From: CAZLCK01 sp964558235
Lineage (GTDB): Bacteria; Actinomycetota; Coriobacteriia; Coriobacteriales; CADBOM01
Assembly (NCBI GenBank): GCA_964558235.1
Contig: CAZLCK010000004.1
Location: forward strand, 1-57,536
Length of the DNA stretch: 57,536 nucleotides
Direction: 5' to 3'
Shown here: piece by piece, positions 1 through 7,368 of the stretch
Layout of the letters: each line of letters starts with the position of its first letter
How positions within the stretch are numbered: the first letter of the stretch is position 1
Notes under the pieces: generated by a model
The model's database searches: none
The model's input: only the letters and a program-made list of their open reading frames with translations
What the model was told of the DNA's origin: nothing
Program-made: the position numbers and the translations under genes

Positions 1-128
1 CCATAGAAAATGCTGTATTCAAGATAGCCTAGCGAATACCAGTCGATGTAGATATATAGGTCGCTAATCCTCTATAGTTTAAAATCTAATAGTTAAATTA
101 TTTATTAGCTTGGATGTAAGGGGAATAA

Positions 129-329
129 GTGGTTCCTGTAGTGTCTGATTATAATATTTGGCTAATTGTTGTGCTGGTCTGTTGTTTAATCGGTGTAGCT
201 TTGTTGCTAATTGCGCTACTTGTAATTAGGCGTTCAAAGAAGAGCAATTTCAAAAATAGCACGTACAACAATAAAGGTAGGTCAAACCAAGGTGGAGGCC
301 ATATAAAAAACAAGAACAATCGCAAGTAA
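129..329 (+). CDS. Small single-pass membrane protein, unknown function
   Basis: Encodes 66 residues from a GTG start with a purine-rich GTAAGGGG just upstream. Residues about 9-34 are a continuous hydrophobic stretch, followed by a strongly basic, Asn/Gly/Lys-rich tail with no acidic residues. This predicts one membrane helix with a positively charged cytoplasmic tail. I recognise no family. The gene sits directly before the metallo-hydrolase with only about 20 bases between them, so they may be co-transcribed. The hydrophobic pattern and ribosome binding site favour a real gene, but the length leaves doubt. Confidence 0.5.
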   Translation: MVPVVSDYNIWLIVVLVCCLIGVALLLIALLVIRRSKKSNFKNSTYNNKGRSNQGGGHIKNKNNRK

Positions 330-348
330 TAGGTATCAAGTTTTATGA

Positions 349-1251
349 GTGGAGTTGGAAGATCAAATGAGTTGGAAGCAGATCAATCAATCACAGCATT
401 TTATAAACCCAGAGATCGAAAAGAAGGCTAAAGATCCACAGAATGCTAAAGCAACTCTAGTCTTTTTGGGCACGGGAGCTTCCACAGGTGTTCCGACATA
501 TTATTGTGATTGCAAGGCCTGCAAAGAAGCGGAAGAAAATCCCGAGGCTAGACGTACATGCTCTAGTATTGCAGTCATTCGAAGCGAGACCACTCTAATA
601 GATACAACTCCCGATGTTCATATACAACTTAGACGCGAAGGCATTATGGATATTCATAGGGTGCTTTTTACTCATGAGCACTTTGATCACATCGGTGGAC
701 TGCCTCAACTGGAGTATTACTCAAGGCTGCGTTCAAAAAGGCCCATCGAAATCTATTGTAATCATCAAACTGCTAGCTACTTAAAAACACACTATGACTT
801 TATGTCCGACGTTCTTTCGATAAAAGAAAGTGTTGAGTGGGAAAGCCAGATCCACGATGGCATTACCTATACTCCGATTCCAGCGAAGCATTGCCCGGGT
901 GCATTGGGATATCTGATCGAAGTTCCCGAGCAATATTCGCACAACAATAGAAAGCATACAGTAGGGTATCTTCCCGATACTTCAAGGCCAATTGATGAGA
1001 CATTAGAACGTCTGCAAAACATCGACACTCTAATCATCGATGCTACATTTACTTGTCGAAACTGGATGAAAGAAAGCCACCTTGATATCGATTCTGCTAT
1101 AGAGCTAGCTGATGAGCTTAATGTTGGACAAGCGTTTCTAACACATCTTTCAATGCAATTTGATGAGCCTATGACCTTAGAAGAGCTTAAATCTAAGCTA
1201 AGTCATACAAGATGTAAAACAAGCTTAGACGGAATGAAATTGGAGCTCTAA
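349..1251 (+). CDS. Metallo-beta-lactamase-fold hydrolase, PhnP-like
   Basis: A 300-residue protein of the MBL-fold phosphodiesterase group that includes PhnP (phosphoribosyl cyclic phosphate phosphodiesterase). It opens with a GTGASTGVP loop followed by a CDCKAC cysteine cluster, as PhnP has for its structural zinc. The metal-binding motif THEHFDHIGG comes next, then a later His in AKHCPG and Asp in PDTSRP. These are the expected di-metal ligands. No phosphonate (phn) genes lie nearby, so the substrate is open: a cyclic phosphate or another phosphodiester is likely. The start is uncertain. GTG at 349 gives full length, and ATG at 367 also has a GGAG upstream and would lose only six residues. 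Confidence 0.8.
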   Translation: MELEDQMSWKQINQSQHFINPEIEKKAKDPQNAKATLVFLGTGASTGVPTYYCDCKACKEAEENPEARRTCSSIAVIRSETTLIDTTPDVHIQLRREGIMDIHRVLFTHEHFDHIGGLPQLEYYSRLRSKRPIEIYCNHQTASYLKTHYDFMSDVLSIKESVEWESQIHDGITYTPIPAKHCPGALGYLIEVPEQYSHNNRKHTVGYLPDTSRPIDETLERLQNIDTLIIDATFTCRNWMKESHLDIDSAIELADELNVGQAFLTHLSMQFDEPMTLEELKSKLSHTRCKTSLDGMKLEL

Positions 1252-1297
1252 ACAATTGGCTATCGAAAAATTTTCGGTAAAGAAGAAAAGTTTAATA

Positions 1298-1326
1298 ATA
1301 TTCAAATTTATTTAAATTCGTATAAT
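1298..1326 (+). promoter_or_regulatory. Candidate promoter for glycyl radical enzyme 1
   Basis: A perfect TATAAT lies at 1321-1326, about 120 bases before the gene, with a poor -35 (ATATTC) at 1298-1303. The -10 match is visible and the promoter assignment is inference. A small hairpin (TATCGAAAA/TTTTCGGTA, 1261-1279) just after the preceding gene may end its transcript. The rest of 1252-1447 is AT-rich with no gene. Confidence 0.35.
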
Positions 1327-1447
1327 CAAAATGATCATATAGAGTTTGCAGAAAGACTGAATCGTTTTAGATGCTGAAGAGAAGCTCTAAGACAGCTTTT
1401 ATGCAAAATGACAGTTTTTCAGCGTAAGGTAATAAGAAGGAGGCGTG

Positions 1448-3886
1448 ATGTTTGAGCTTAAACCGATGAGTGAGCGCATCGAGATGATTCGCGACAAGTA
1501 TCGCACAACTCAACCTCAAATTAATATCAGCCGCTATAAGCTCATCACGGAGTTTTACAAAAGCCACACTCAGCTAAATGGAATTCTTAAGAGGGCGGAG
1601 TGCTACAAATATCTATGTGACAATCTTGAGATTGCCATCGAAGATCATGAACTCATTGTTGGGAATCATGCTCCAACATTTCGTGGTGCTGCTATGTTCC
1701 CAGAAAATGGTGGCACATGGATTAAGGAAGAATTTGTCGACAGCGACATGATTATGACGCGTGACATCGATCCTTATATTGTCGACCCAGATGATCGTCA
1801 ATACATTGCTGACACTGTTGATTTTTGGGTAGAGAACTCAACAAGCCGCATGGTTCAAGAATATATACCAAAGAGCTACTGGGCTCATATGGGTTCAATG
1901 ATCACCACTTGGATGCCATTTGATCCTTCTACCTCTCCGGTAGGCCATTTTATTCCAAACCACCAAAAAGTTTTGGATCGTGGGCTTCTGTCGATCAAAG
2001 AAGAGGCTGACAGAAAGGTAGCTGAGTTTGAGGAGGCAGGACTTACAGGTGACATTGTTGATAAGTACAACTTCTATCGTGGAATCTCCATTACACTAGA
2101 TGGTGCTATCAATCTTGCCAACCGCTACTCGCAGCTCGCTGCTGAAAAGGCTGCTGCTTGTACCGATTCTGAGCGTAAGGCCGAACTTGAGCTAATCTCT
2201 AAGACCATGGCTCGCGTTCCTGCATATCCTGCAACTACATTCCTCGAGGCTTGTCAGTGTGTGTTCTTCTATCAAATGCTAGTTACATTTGATGCACAGC
2301 TTCATGGCACCAGTTTCGGTAGACTCGATCAATATCTAGGCCGCTACTATGAGAAGGATCTCAAGGATGGTCTAATTACAGCTGAGCAAGGTCAAGAGAT
2401 ACTCGATCACATGATCTTAAAGATTGCTGAGCAAAATAAGCCATGGGCATATGGTCCTACTCGTTCGGGCCCTGGTTATACATCTGGACAAAATGTCACA
2501 CTTGGCGGAATCGATGAATATGGTAACGATGCAACGAACGATGTTACCTACATGATTTTGCAAGCATCTGCTAGATTGGTTTTGCATTCACCTCCTCTAT
2601 CTTTGCGTATTCATGAGGATACTCCAGCTGAATTATTCGAAGCTGCCATTGAGACCACACGCCGCGTTGGTGGTGTCCCAACATTTGTTTCTGATGAGGC
2701 AATCATCCCATCGCTAGAAAAACGAGGTCTTTCTTTGGAGGATGCACGAAATTACGGCATCGTCGGTTGCGTTGAGCCCGGTGGAAATGGGACTGACTGG
2801 ACTCAGTGTGGAAATACCGGCTCTGAGTCTTACTTCTTGATTCCAAATGCATTACTCGAGGGCATTAACAATGGTATAAATCCAATGCAGTTCCCAGGTG
2901 CTCCTGAGCCAACACAGATTGGCCCAGCTACTGGATATCTCTATGAGATGGAATCCTTCGAAGAGGTTAAACAAGCTTACAGGACCCAAGTCGAGTTCTT
3001 TGCAAAGTGGCAAATGACCTGTTCAGACATGTTCCAATATGTCATGCGTTGGAATCAGCCTGTACTCATTGCCTCTGCCTCAATTGAGGGCTGCATGGAG
3101 TCTGGCCGAGATGTTATGAATGAGGGTGCAAAATATACTGGATGTGGAATCTCTGCAATCGGTGTTGGCAATCTGGCCGATGGTTTAGCAGCAATTAAGT
3201 ACCTGTGCTTTGATACCAAGAAGGTTACTACTCGTGAGTTCTACGATGCGATGATGGCAAACTGGCAGGGTAGTGAGCGCGCCGAAGAGATTCATGCAAT
3301 GATTCTCAACGAGGTTCCTCATTATGGAAATGGCGATCCTTATGTGGACGAACTTGGCGCCTGGGGCGTTAAGGTCTTCTCCGATGCGTTCTATGGTAAG
3401 AAAGCTTACAACGGAACGTGGACACCAGCATTGTTCCCAGTAACTGCTCACGTTATCTTTGGCAACATGAGCTATGCTGGTCCTGATGGCCGCTACACTG
3501 GCGACCCATTCTCCGATGGCATTGGCGCTGTTCAAGGCCGCGATGTAAATGGGCCTCTTGCTGTTCTTAACTCCGTCTCCCACATTGATACCATGCTATT
3601 CCCAAATGGAACTCTTCTTAACATGAAGTTCCATCCAAGCGCTGTTAACTCTGAAGATTCAAAGAAAAAGCTTGCAGATGTTATCAAGACTTATATGACA
3701 GATATGCGTGGTATGGAGATGCAGCTTAACATCATTTCTACCGATACGATGAAAGCAGCTCGTGAGAAGCCAGAGGAGTACAAGGATCTTGTCGTTCGTA
3801 TCGCTGGATTCTCTGCATACTTCGTTGAGATCTCTGAGGAGGCCAAGGACGATCTCATCGCAAGAACTGAGATGGAGTCTATCTAG
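1448..3886 (+). CDS. Glycyl radical enzyme 1 (PFL-like, substrate unknown)
   Basis: An 812-residue member of the pyruvate formate-lyase-like glycyl radical superfamily, cytoplasmic and oxygen-sensitive. The thiyl-radical loop reads GCVEP, with Cys441 and Glu443. The C-terminal glycyl loop is RIAGFSAYF with the radical at Gly787. A Cys-x-Glu active site is typical of diol dehydratases, choline lyase, hydroxyproline dehydratase and arylacetate decarboxylases, not of PFL itself, which has Cys-Cys. The loop after GCVEP is rich in Gly/Asn/Thr (GGNGTDW) and fits none of the subfamilies I know well, so no substrate is assigned. ATG 1448 is preferred over GTG 1445 because AGGAGG (1438-1443) spaces better and paralogue 2 starts equivalently (MYELKP). 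No radical-SAM activase is encoded in the window. Confidence 0.92.
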   Translation: MFELKPMSERIEMIRDKYRTTQPQINISRYKLITEFYKSHTQLNGILKRAECYKYLCDNLEIAIEDHELIVGNHAPTFRGAAMFPENGGTWIKEEFVDSDMIMTRDIDPYIVDPDDRQYIADTVDFWVENSTSRMVQEYIPKSYWAHMGSMITTWMPFDPSTSPVGHFIPNHQKVLDRGLLSIKEEADRKVAEFEEAGLTGDIVDKYNFYRGISITLDGAINLANRYSQLAAEKAAACTDSERKAELELISKTMARVPAYPATTFLEACQCVFFYQMLVTFDAQLHGTSFGRLDQYLGRYYEKDLKDGLITAEQGQEILDHMILKIAEQNKPWAYGPTRSGPGYTSGQNVTLGGIDEYGNDATNDVTYMILQASARLVLHSPPLSLRIHEDTPAELFEAAIETTRRVGGVPTFVSDEAIIPSLEKRGLSLEDARNYGIVGCVEPGGNGTDWTQCGNTGSESYFLIPNALLEGINNGINPMQFPGAPEPTQIGPATGYLYEMESFEEVKQAYRTQVEFFAKWQMTCSDMFQYVMRWNQPVLIASASIEGCMESGRDVMNEGAKYTGCGISAIGVGNLADGLAAIKYLCFDTKKVTTREFYDAMMANWQGSERAEEIHAMILNEVPHYGNGDPYVDELGAWGVKVFSDAFYGKKAYNGTWTPALFPVTAHVIFGNMSYAGPDGRYTGDPFSDGIGAVQGRDVNGPLAVLNSVSHIDTMLFPNGTLLNMKFHPSAVNSEDSKKKLADVIKTYMTDMRGMEMQLNIISTDTMKAAREKPEEYKDLVVRIAGFSAYFVEISEEAKDDLIARTEMESI

Positions 3887-3974
3887 TCATAGTGTTTAAT
3901 GACAATTGAAAGATAGATAGTTTAAGCCTGCTTGTATATCAAAAACGATTGTACTCGCAGAAGATAAGCAAAAC

Positions 3975-4020
3975 AAAAAGAGCCGTAAATCATCTAAATG
4001 GTTGAGCGGCTCTTTTGTTT
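3975..4020 (+). terminator. Rho-independent terminator after glycyl radical enzyme 1
   Basis: AAAAGAGCCG at about 3976 pairs with CGGCTCTTTT at about 4007, leaving a loop of some 20 bases, and the descending arm runs into a T-rich tail (TCTTTTGTTTT). It lies about 90 bases after the stop codon. Confidence 0.75.
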
Positions 4021-4021
4021 T

Positions 4022-4044
4022 GTGGTGCGCCGAGCATAGTACGT
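4022..4044 (+). repeat. 23-bp dispersed repeat, copy 1
   Basis: Contains the core GCGCCGAGCAT and directly follows the T-run of a terminator. A second copy at 17241-17263 agrees at 20 of 23 positions, with three transitions, and also directly follows a terminator. It is GC-rich in an AT-rich intergenic setting. Function unknown. Confidence 0.6.
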
Positions 4045-4055
4045 TTCTAATGGGG

Positions 4056-4145
4056 GATGAGTCCCTAGCGCACTCGGCAGCGGCCTTCGTCAACAATTAA
4101 CTGAACTTCATCGTCTGATGAGTCCCTAGCGCACTCGGCAGCGGC
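4056..4145 (+). repeat. Two perfect 29-bp direct repeats, 32 bp apart
   Basis: Identical 29-base units at 4056-4084 and 4117-4145 begin GATGAGTCCCTAGCGC and end CGGCAGCGGC. The 32-base interval resembles CRISPR geometry. There are only two copies, no cas genes in the window and no strong dyad inside the unit. Each unit carries CTCGGC, which could pair with GCCGAG of the upstream 23-bp repeat (4029-4034). A structured RNA or a decayed array are both possible. Confidence 0.7.
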
Positions 4146-4173
4146 TTGTAGGACAAAAAGTTTGTTCAGTCTC

Positions 4174-4206
4174 GGGGCATTGATATGGGCCAGTGCCCCA
4201 TTTTCT
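4174..4206 (+). terminator. Terminator-like hairpin closing the repeat region
   Basis: GGGGCATTG (4174-4182) pairs with CAGTGCCCC (4191-4199) over nine positions including one G-T pair, with an 8-base loop and then ATTTTCTTG. With the upstream terminator it brackets about 180 bases holding the repeats, which could be an independent small RNA. The remaining 4207-4310 holds nothing I recognise. Confidence 0.55.
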
Positions 4207-4310
4207 TGTCGCCATGTAACTTTCAAGATAGCCTTTTAAAACTCCACAGTCTTCACTTTGCCAATATAGAGTGTAATCTGCTCAAATTTCCTATGAAACG
4301 AGGACAACAT

Positions 4311-4339
4311 TTGATATATTATTCTTCCTACAGAATAAT
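4311..4339 (+). promoter_or_regulatory. Promoter and palindromic operator of the FecCD-type Mo/W importer operon
   Basis: TTGATA (4311-4316) and AATAAT (4334-4339) are 17 bases apart, each matching consensus at five of six positions. The spacer and -10 are covered by a perfect palindrome, ATTATTCT-N6-AGAATAAT (4318-4339). The core TTATTCT-N6-AGAATAA occurs again over the modA promoter (18505-18530). The position suggests a repressor blocking RNA polymerase. The regulator itself is not in the window, and a ModE-type or other metal sensor is inference. Confidence 0.65.
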
Positions 4340-4372
4340 GGGGTTTGTGTGATTTTCTAAAAAAGAGGGGGT

Positions 4373-5392
4373 GTGAACACGATTTTGTCGAGAAGACATT
4401 TAGTGTTTGTTCTGCTTGTTATCGCTCTTTTTGCGGTAGTAATACTCTCTTTAGCATTAGGTAGATTTCAAGTTCCCTTCGATCAAGTATTAAGCATTCT
4501 TGTCGGACAGGCCTTTCCTATAGAGCAGACGTGGACGGATGCGATGGAAAACGTTGTCATTAATGTTCGCCTTCCGCGTGTGATTGCTGGGATTTTGGTA
4601 GGGACGGCGTTGGCAGTATCGGGCGCAACTTATCAAGGTATTTTCAAAAATCCTCTAGTTTCTCCTGATTTGCTAGGTGTGTCTGCAGGCGCCTGTGTTG
4701 GAGCTTCCATCTCCATTCTTCTACATGCAGGGAATCTGATGACACAGTTGCTTGCTCTTGTGTTCGGTCTTTTCGCGGTCTTTTTGGCTACTCGGATTCC
4801 AAAGCTTTTAAGAAACGAGAGTATTCTCATGCTGATTCTCGCTGGAGTTGTGGTTGCGGGATTCATGAATGCTGTTTTTGGGATTATGAAATATGTTGCA
4901 GATCCCGATGAAGAACTTGCTTCCATTGTGTATTGGACAATGGGAAGTTTTGTCGGAATAGATCGCACAATGCTCATAGCACTTATTCCCGTCATAATTA
5001 TCGCCTTAGTCGTGTTACTGCTCTTGAGATGGCGCATTAATATCTTGTCTTTGGGCGACTCTGAAGCCTCTTCTTTGGGAGTTAATGTGACGGTTATGAG
5101 AGGAGTCTGTATTTTCTTCTCTACGCTACTTACAGCATGTGCAGTCTGCCTTAGCGGAACGATAGGTTGGGTGGGACTTATAACCCCACATTTTGCACGT
5201 CTGATGGTAGGAGAGGACAATCGGCATGTGCTTCCGGCAGCGCTTCTGACAGGCGCAATCATGATGATTGCGGTGGACTGGATAGCTCGTAATCTTACAG
5301 GATCCGAAATTCCTCTTAGCATCATCACTGGATTCGTTGGCGCACCTGTTTTCGTTGTACTTCTGATCGCACAGAGGAAGACGATACGATGA
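4373..5392 (+). CDS. ABC importer permease, FecCD/BtuC family
   Basis: A 339-residue polytopic permease of the type II importer family that moves iron-siderophores, heme, cobalamin and, in the MolBCA branch, molybdate/tungstate. Family landmarks are VRLPRVIAGILVG near residue 60, then GATYQGIFKNPLVSPDLLG, and GTIGWVGLITPHFARL with the cytoplasmic coupling helix near residue 265. About ten hydrophobic segments are visible. GTG start follows a strong AGAGGGGG. The stop overlaps the next gene by 4 bases (ATGA). The metal substrate is inferred from the moeA-like gene at the operon end and from the operator shared with modABC. Iron complex or cobalamin transport remains possible. Confidence 0.88.
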   Translation: MNTILSRRHLVFVLLVIALFAVVILSLALGRFQVPFDQVLSILVGQAFPIEQTWTDAMENVVINVRLPRVIAGILVGTALAVSGATYQGIFKNPLVSPDLLGVSAGACVGASISILLHAGNLMTQLLALVFGLFAVFLATRIPKLLRNESILMLILAGVVVAGFMNAVFGIMKYVADPDEELASIVYWTMGSFVGIDRTMLIALIPVIIIALVVLLLLRWRINILSLGDSEASSLGVNVTVMRGVCIFFSTLLTACAVCLSGTIGWVGLITPHFARLMVGEDNRHVLPAALLTGAIMMIAVDWIARNLTGSEIPLSIITGFVGAPVFVVLLIAQRKTIR

Positions 5393-6273
5393 GCAGATTA
5401 CATGCGGAAAACTCATCAGTTAGTGTCGAGGCGCTCTCCTTTTCTTACTCCAAGAGCTCCGAGCTCTTTTCCGATGTAACGTTTCAGCTTCAGCCTGGGG
5501 ATATGTTACAGATACTTGGCGCGAACGGTTCTGGCAAGTCCACTTTGATGAATTGTATTGTTCGACAGCTTCATCCCACCTCTGGTGTGGTGCGAATACA
5601 AGGGGATGATATCAGTAATCTAACTCGTATGGAGCTTGCACGTCGCGTCGCATATGTACCTCAGATCCAGAATAATACGTGTTCCTTTGAAGTTCGTGAT
5701 TACGTGGTCATGGGTCGAGCTCCTCACCTCAAGACTCTTAGTGCACCGAGCCATGTGGACTACGAGATAGTCGATGAGACTTTAGAGTTACTAAACATCG
5801 CACATCTGGCTGATAAACACTTTCAACAGATAAGTGGAGGCGAGCGCCAACAGGTTCAGATTGCGAGGGCTCTTGTTCAAAAAAGTCAGATTATCTTGTT
5901 TGATGAGCCTACAAATCACCTAGATTATGGCAACCAATATCGCGTGCTTAGTTTAATGGTCAAGATGGTTTCAGCTGGCTATACGGTTATATCAACAACA
6001 CATCAGCCCGACTCGCCGCTTCTTACCGGTGGATATCTGGGGATGTTATGCGATGGGAAGTTCGAATTTGGAAAGACTGACGAATTGCTGACATCCAAGT
6101 CATTGAGGCGGCTTTACAACATAGATGCCGAGATCATTCATGTAGATGAAATTGGCAGGGATGCTTGTCTTTGTCTTCCTTTGGCAGATGGATTGCCGTG
6201 GGAGGGTATGGATGAAAAAAATGTAGAACAGAAAGGAGTAAGGGATGGCAAAAGTCATTCGAAGCAAGCGTAG
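5389..6273 (+). CDS. ABC importer ATPase, FecE/BtuD type
   Basis: A 294-residue ATP-binding subunit that energises the preceding permease. Walker A is GANGSGKST near residue 45, the Q-loop lies in YVPQIQ, the signature is ISGGERQQVQIARAL, Walker B is IILFDEPTNHLD and the switch His is in STTHQP. The start overlaps the permease stop and the 3' end overlaps the binding-protein start by about 29 bases, so the three are translationally coupled. The last 30 or so residues are charged and not conserved in type. Substrate specificity cannot be read from this subunit. Confidence 0.9.
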   Translation: MSRLHAENSSVSVEALSFSYSKSSELFSDVTFQLQPGDMLQILGANGSGKSTLMNCIVRQLHPTSGVVRIQGDDISNLTRMELARRVAYVPQIQNNTCSFEVRDYVVMGRAPHLKTLSAPSHVDYEIVDETLELLNIAHLADKHFQQISGGERQQVQIARALVQKSQIILFDEPTNHLDYGNQYRVLSLMVKMVSAGYTVISTTHQPDSPLLTGGYLGMLCDGKFEFGKTDELLTSKSLRRLYNIDAEIIHVDEIGRDACLCLPLADGLPWEGMDEKNVEQKGVRDGKSHSKQA

Positions 6274-7360
6274 GTTTGGAAGTAGAATTTTGCCTGTAAT
6301 GGCGATAGTCGTTGTGGTTATTTTATCGCTATTTATGCTATCTGCGTGTTCTAGTTCCACAACTTCAGAGCAGGCTGATTCTGATACTAGGGTGTTTACC
6401 GACCTTACTGGAGCAGAGGTTGAACTACCTGTCGAGATCGAGTCGGTCATTCACTTATGGCCTGCCAGTACCGCCATGCAAGTCTTCTTAGGCGAGGGCG
6501 ACACTATCATAGGAACTCTTGCTGCAGTTCAAAACAGCTGGGGATGGCTTACAGCTGCATGTCCTAGCTTAATGGAGGTAACGGCGTTTGCTAGTGATGC
6601 TACTGCCGAGGAGCTTCTTGCAATGGATCCTGATGTAGTTATCACCTCAAGCTCTGATACAGCAGAATCGCTACGCGAAGCAGGTGTGCCCGCTGTATGC
6701 ATGCTGGGAGATCAAGAGTCAGTGGAAGCACTCGAGGAGTTTACGCTCAAGATGGGAGAACTTCTCGGAAGTGACGCTACAGCTAAGGCCGAGGAATACT
6801 GCGCATTTCTCGATGAGATGGTCGAGATTGTCACCGAAGCAACATCAACTTTATCCGATGATGATCGTATTAGTCTCTACTACAACTCTGCTCAGCACAG
6901 TGAAAGCCCCTATGCAACTTGCGGTGCCAACTATATTACCCAGACATGGATGGATATCTGTGGCGTTGACAATATAGCTGTAGATCTCGTCGAAGGTGGG
7001 GATGTAGAGATCAGCATGGAGGAGATAGTAGCAGCAGATCCCGACTATATTCTCGTGGGAGGAACCAACCAAGAGGTTGCCCTAGAGACGATTTTCTCAG
7101 ATGCAGCTTGGCAGAGTTTGACAGCAGTCGCAGATGGAAACGTCATTGCGAACCCACAAGGCGTTATGAAGTGGGAGAAGTTCGGACCTGAGTTTGCTAT
7201 TCAGATCGTGTGGTTTACCCAGCAAGTATATCCAGATCTATTGACCGACATTGATATCCAAGAATACGTCACAGACTTTTACAGCACCTGGTATGGTTAC
7301 GAGCTAACGGATGAGCTATACGAACAGATGATGTCTGGTGCTTCTGGACCAACAGAGTAG
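6245..7360 (+). CDS. Substrate-binding lipoprotein of FecCD-type importer (probable Mo/W)
   Basis: A 371-residue cluster-III (BtuF/FhuD-like) binding protein. The N-terminus is basic with a hydrophobic helix ending in a lipobox LSAC, so Cys35 would be lipidated and the protein anchored on the outer face of the membrane. The usual FTDLTGAEVELP opening of periplasmic metal-complex binding proteins follows. The body is acidic. The C-terminal stretch NPQGVMKWEKFGPEF resembles MolA/oxyanion-type members rather than siderophore binders, but this is from memory of the family. The downstream moeA-like gene is the main reason to suggest molybdate or tungstate. Confidence 0.82.
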   Translation: MAKVIRSKRRFGSRILPVMAIVVVVILSLFMLSACSSSTTSEQADSDTRVFTDLTGAEVELPVEIESVIHLWPASTAMQVFLGEGDTIIGTLAAVQNSWGWLTAACPSLMEVTAFASDATAEELLAMDPDVVITSSSDTAESLREAGVPAVCMLGDQESVEALEEFTLKMGELLGSDATAKAEEYCAFLDEMVEIVTEATSTLSDDDRISLYYNSAQHSESPYATCGANYITQTWMDICGVDNIAVDLVEGGDVEISMEEIVAADPDYILVGGTNQEVALETIFSDAAWQSLTAVADGNVIANPQGVMKWEKFGPEFAIQIVWFTQQVYPDLLTDIDIQEYVTDFYSTWYGYELTDELYEQMMSGASGPTE

Positions 7361-7368
7361 GAATAACA

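Noticed and set aside
4056..4145. A genuine CRISPR array
   Set aside because: Only two repeats, no dyad in the repeat, no leader or cas genes, and the flanks continue as ordinary intergenic DNA. Kept as a repeat with unknown role.
4210..4310. Molybdenum-cofactor riboswitch before the importer operon
   Set aside because: The location is suggestive, but I could not recognise the Moco RNA core by eye, and the operator palindrome explains control better.
4633..5328. 231-codon open frame on the - strand
   Set aside because: It mirrors the FecCD permease, is low-quality in composition and has no family resemblance. It is a shadow frame.
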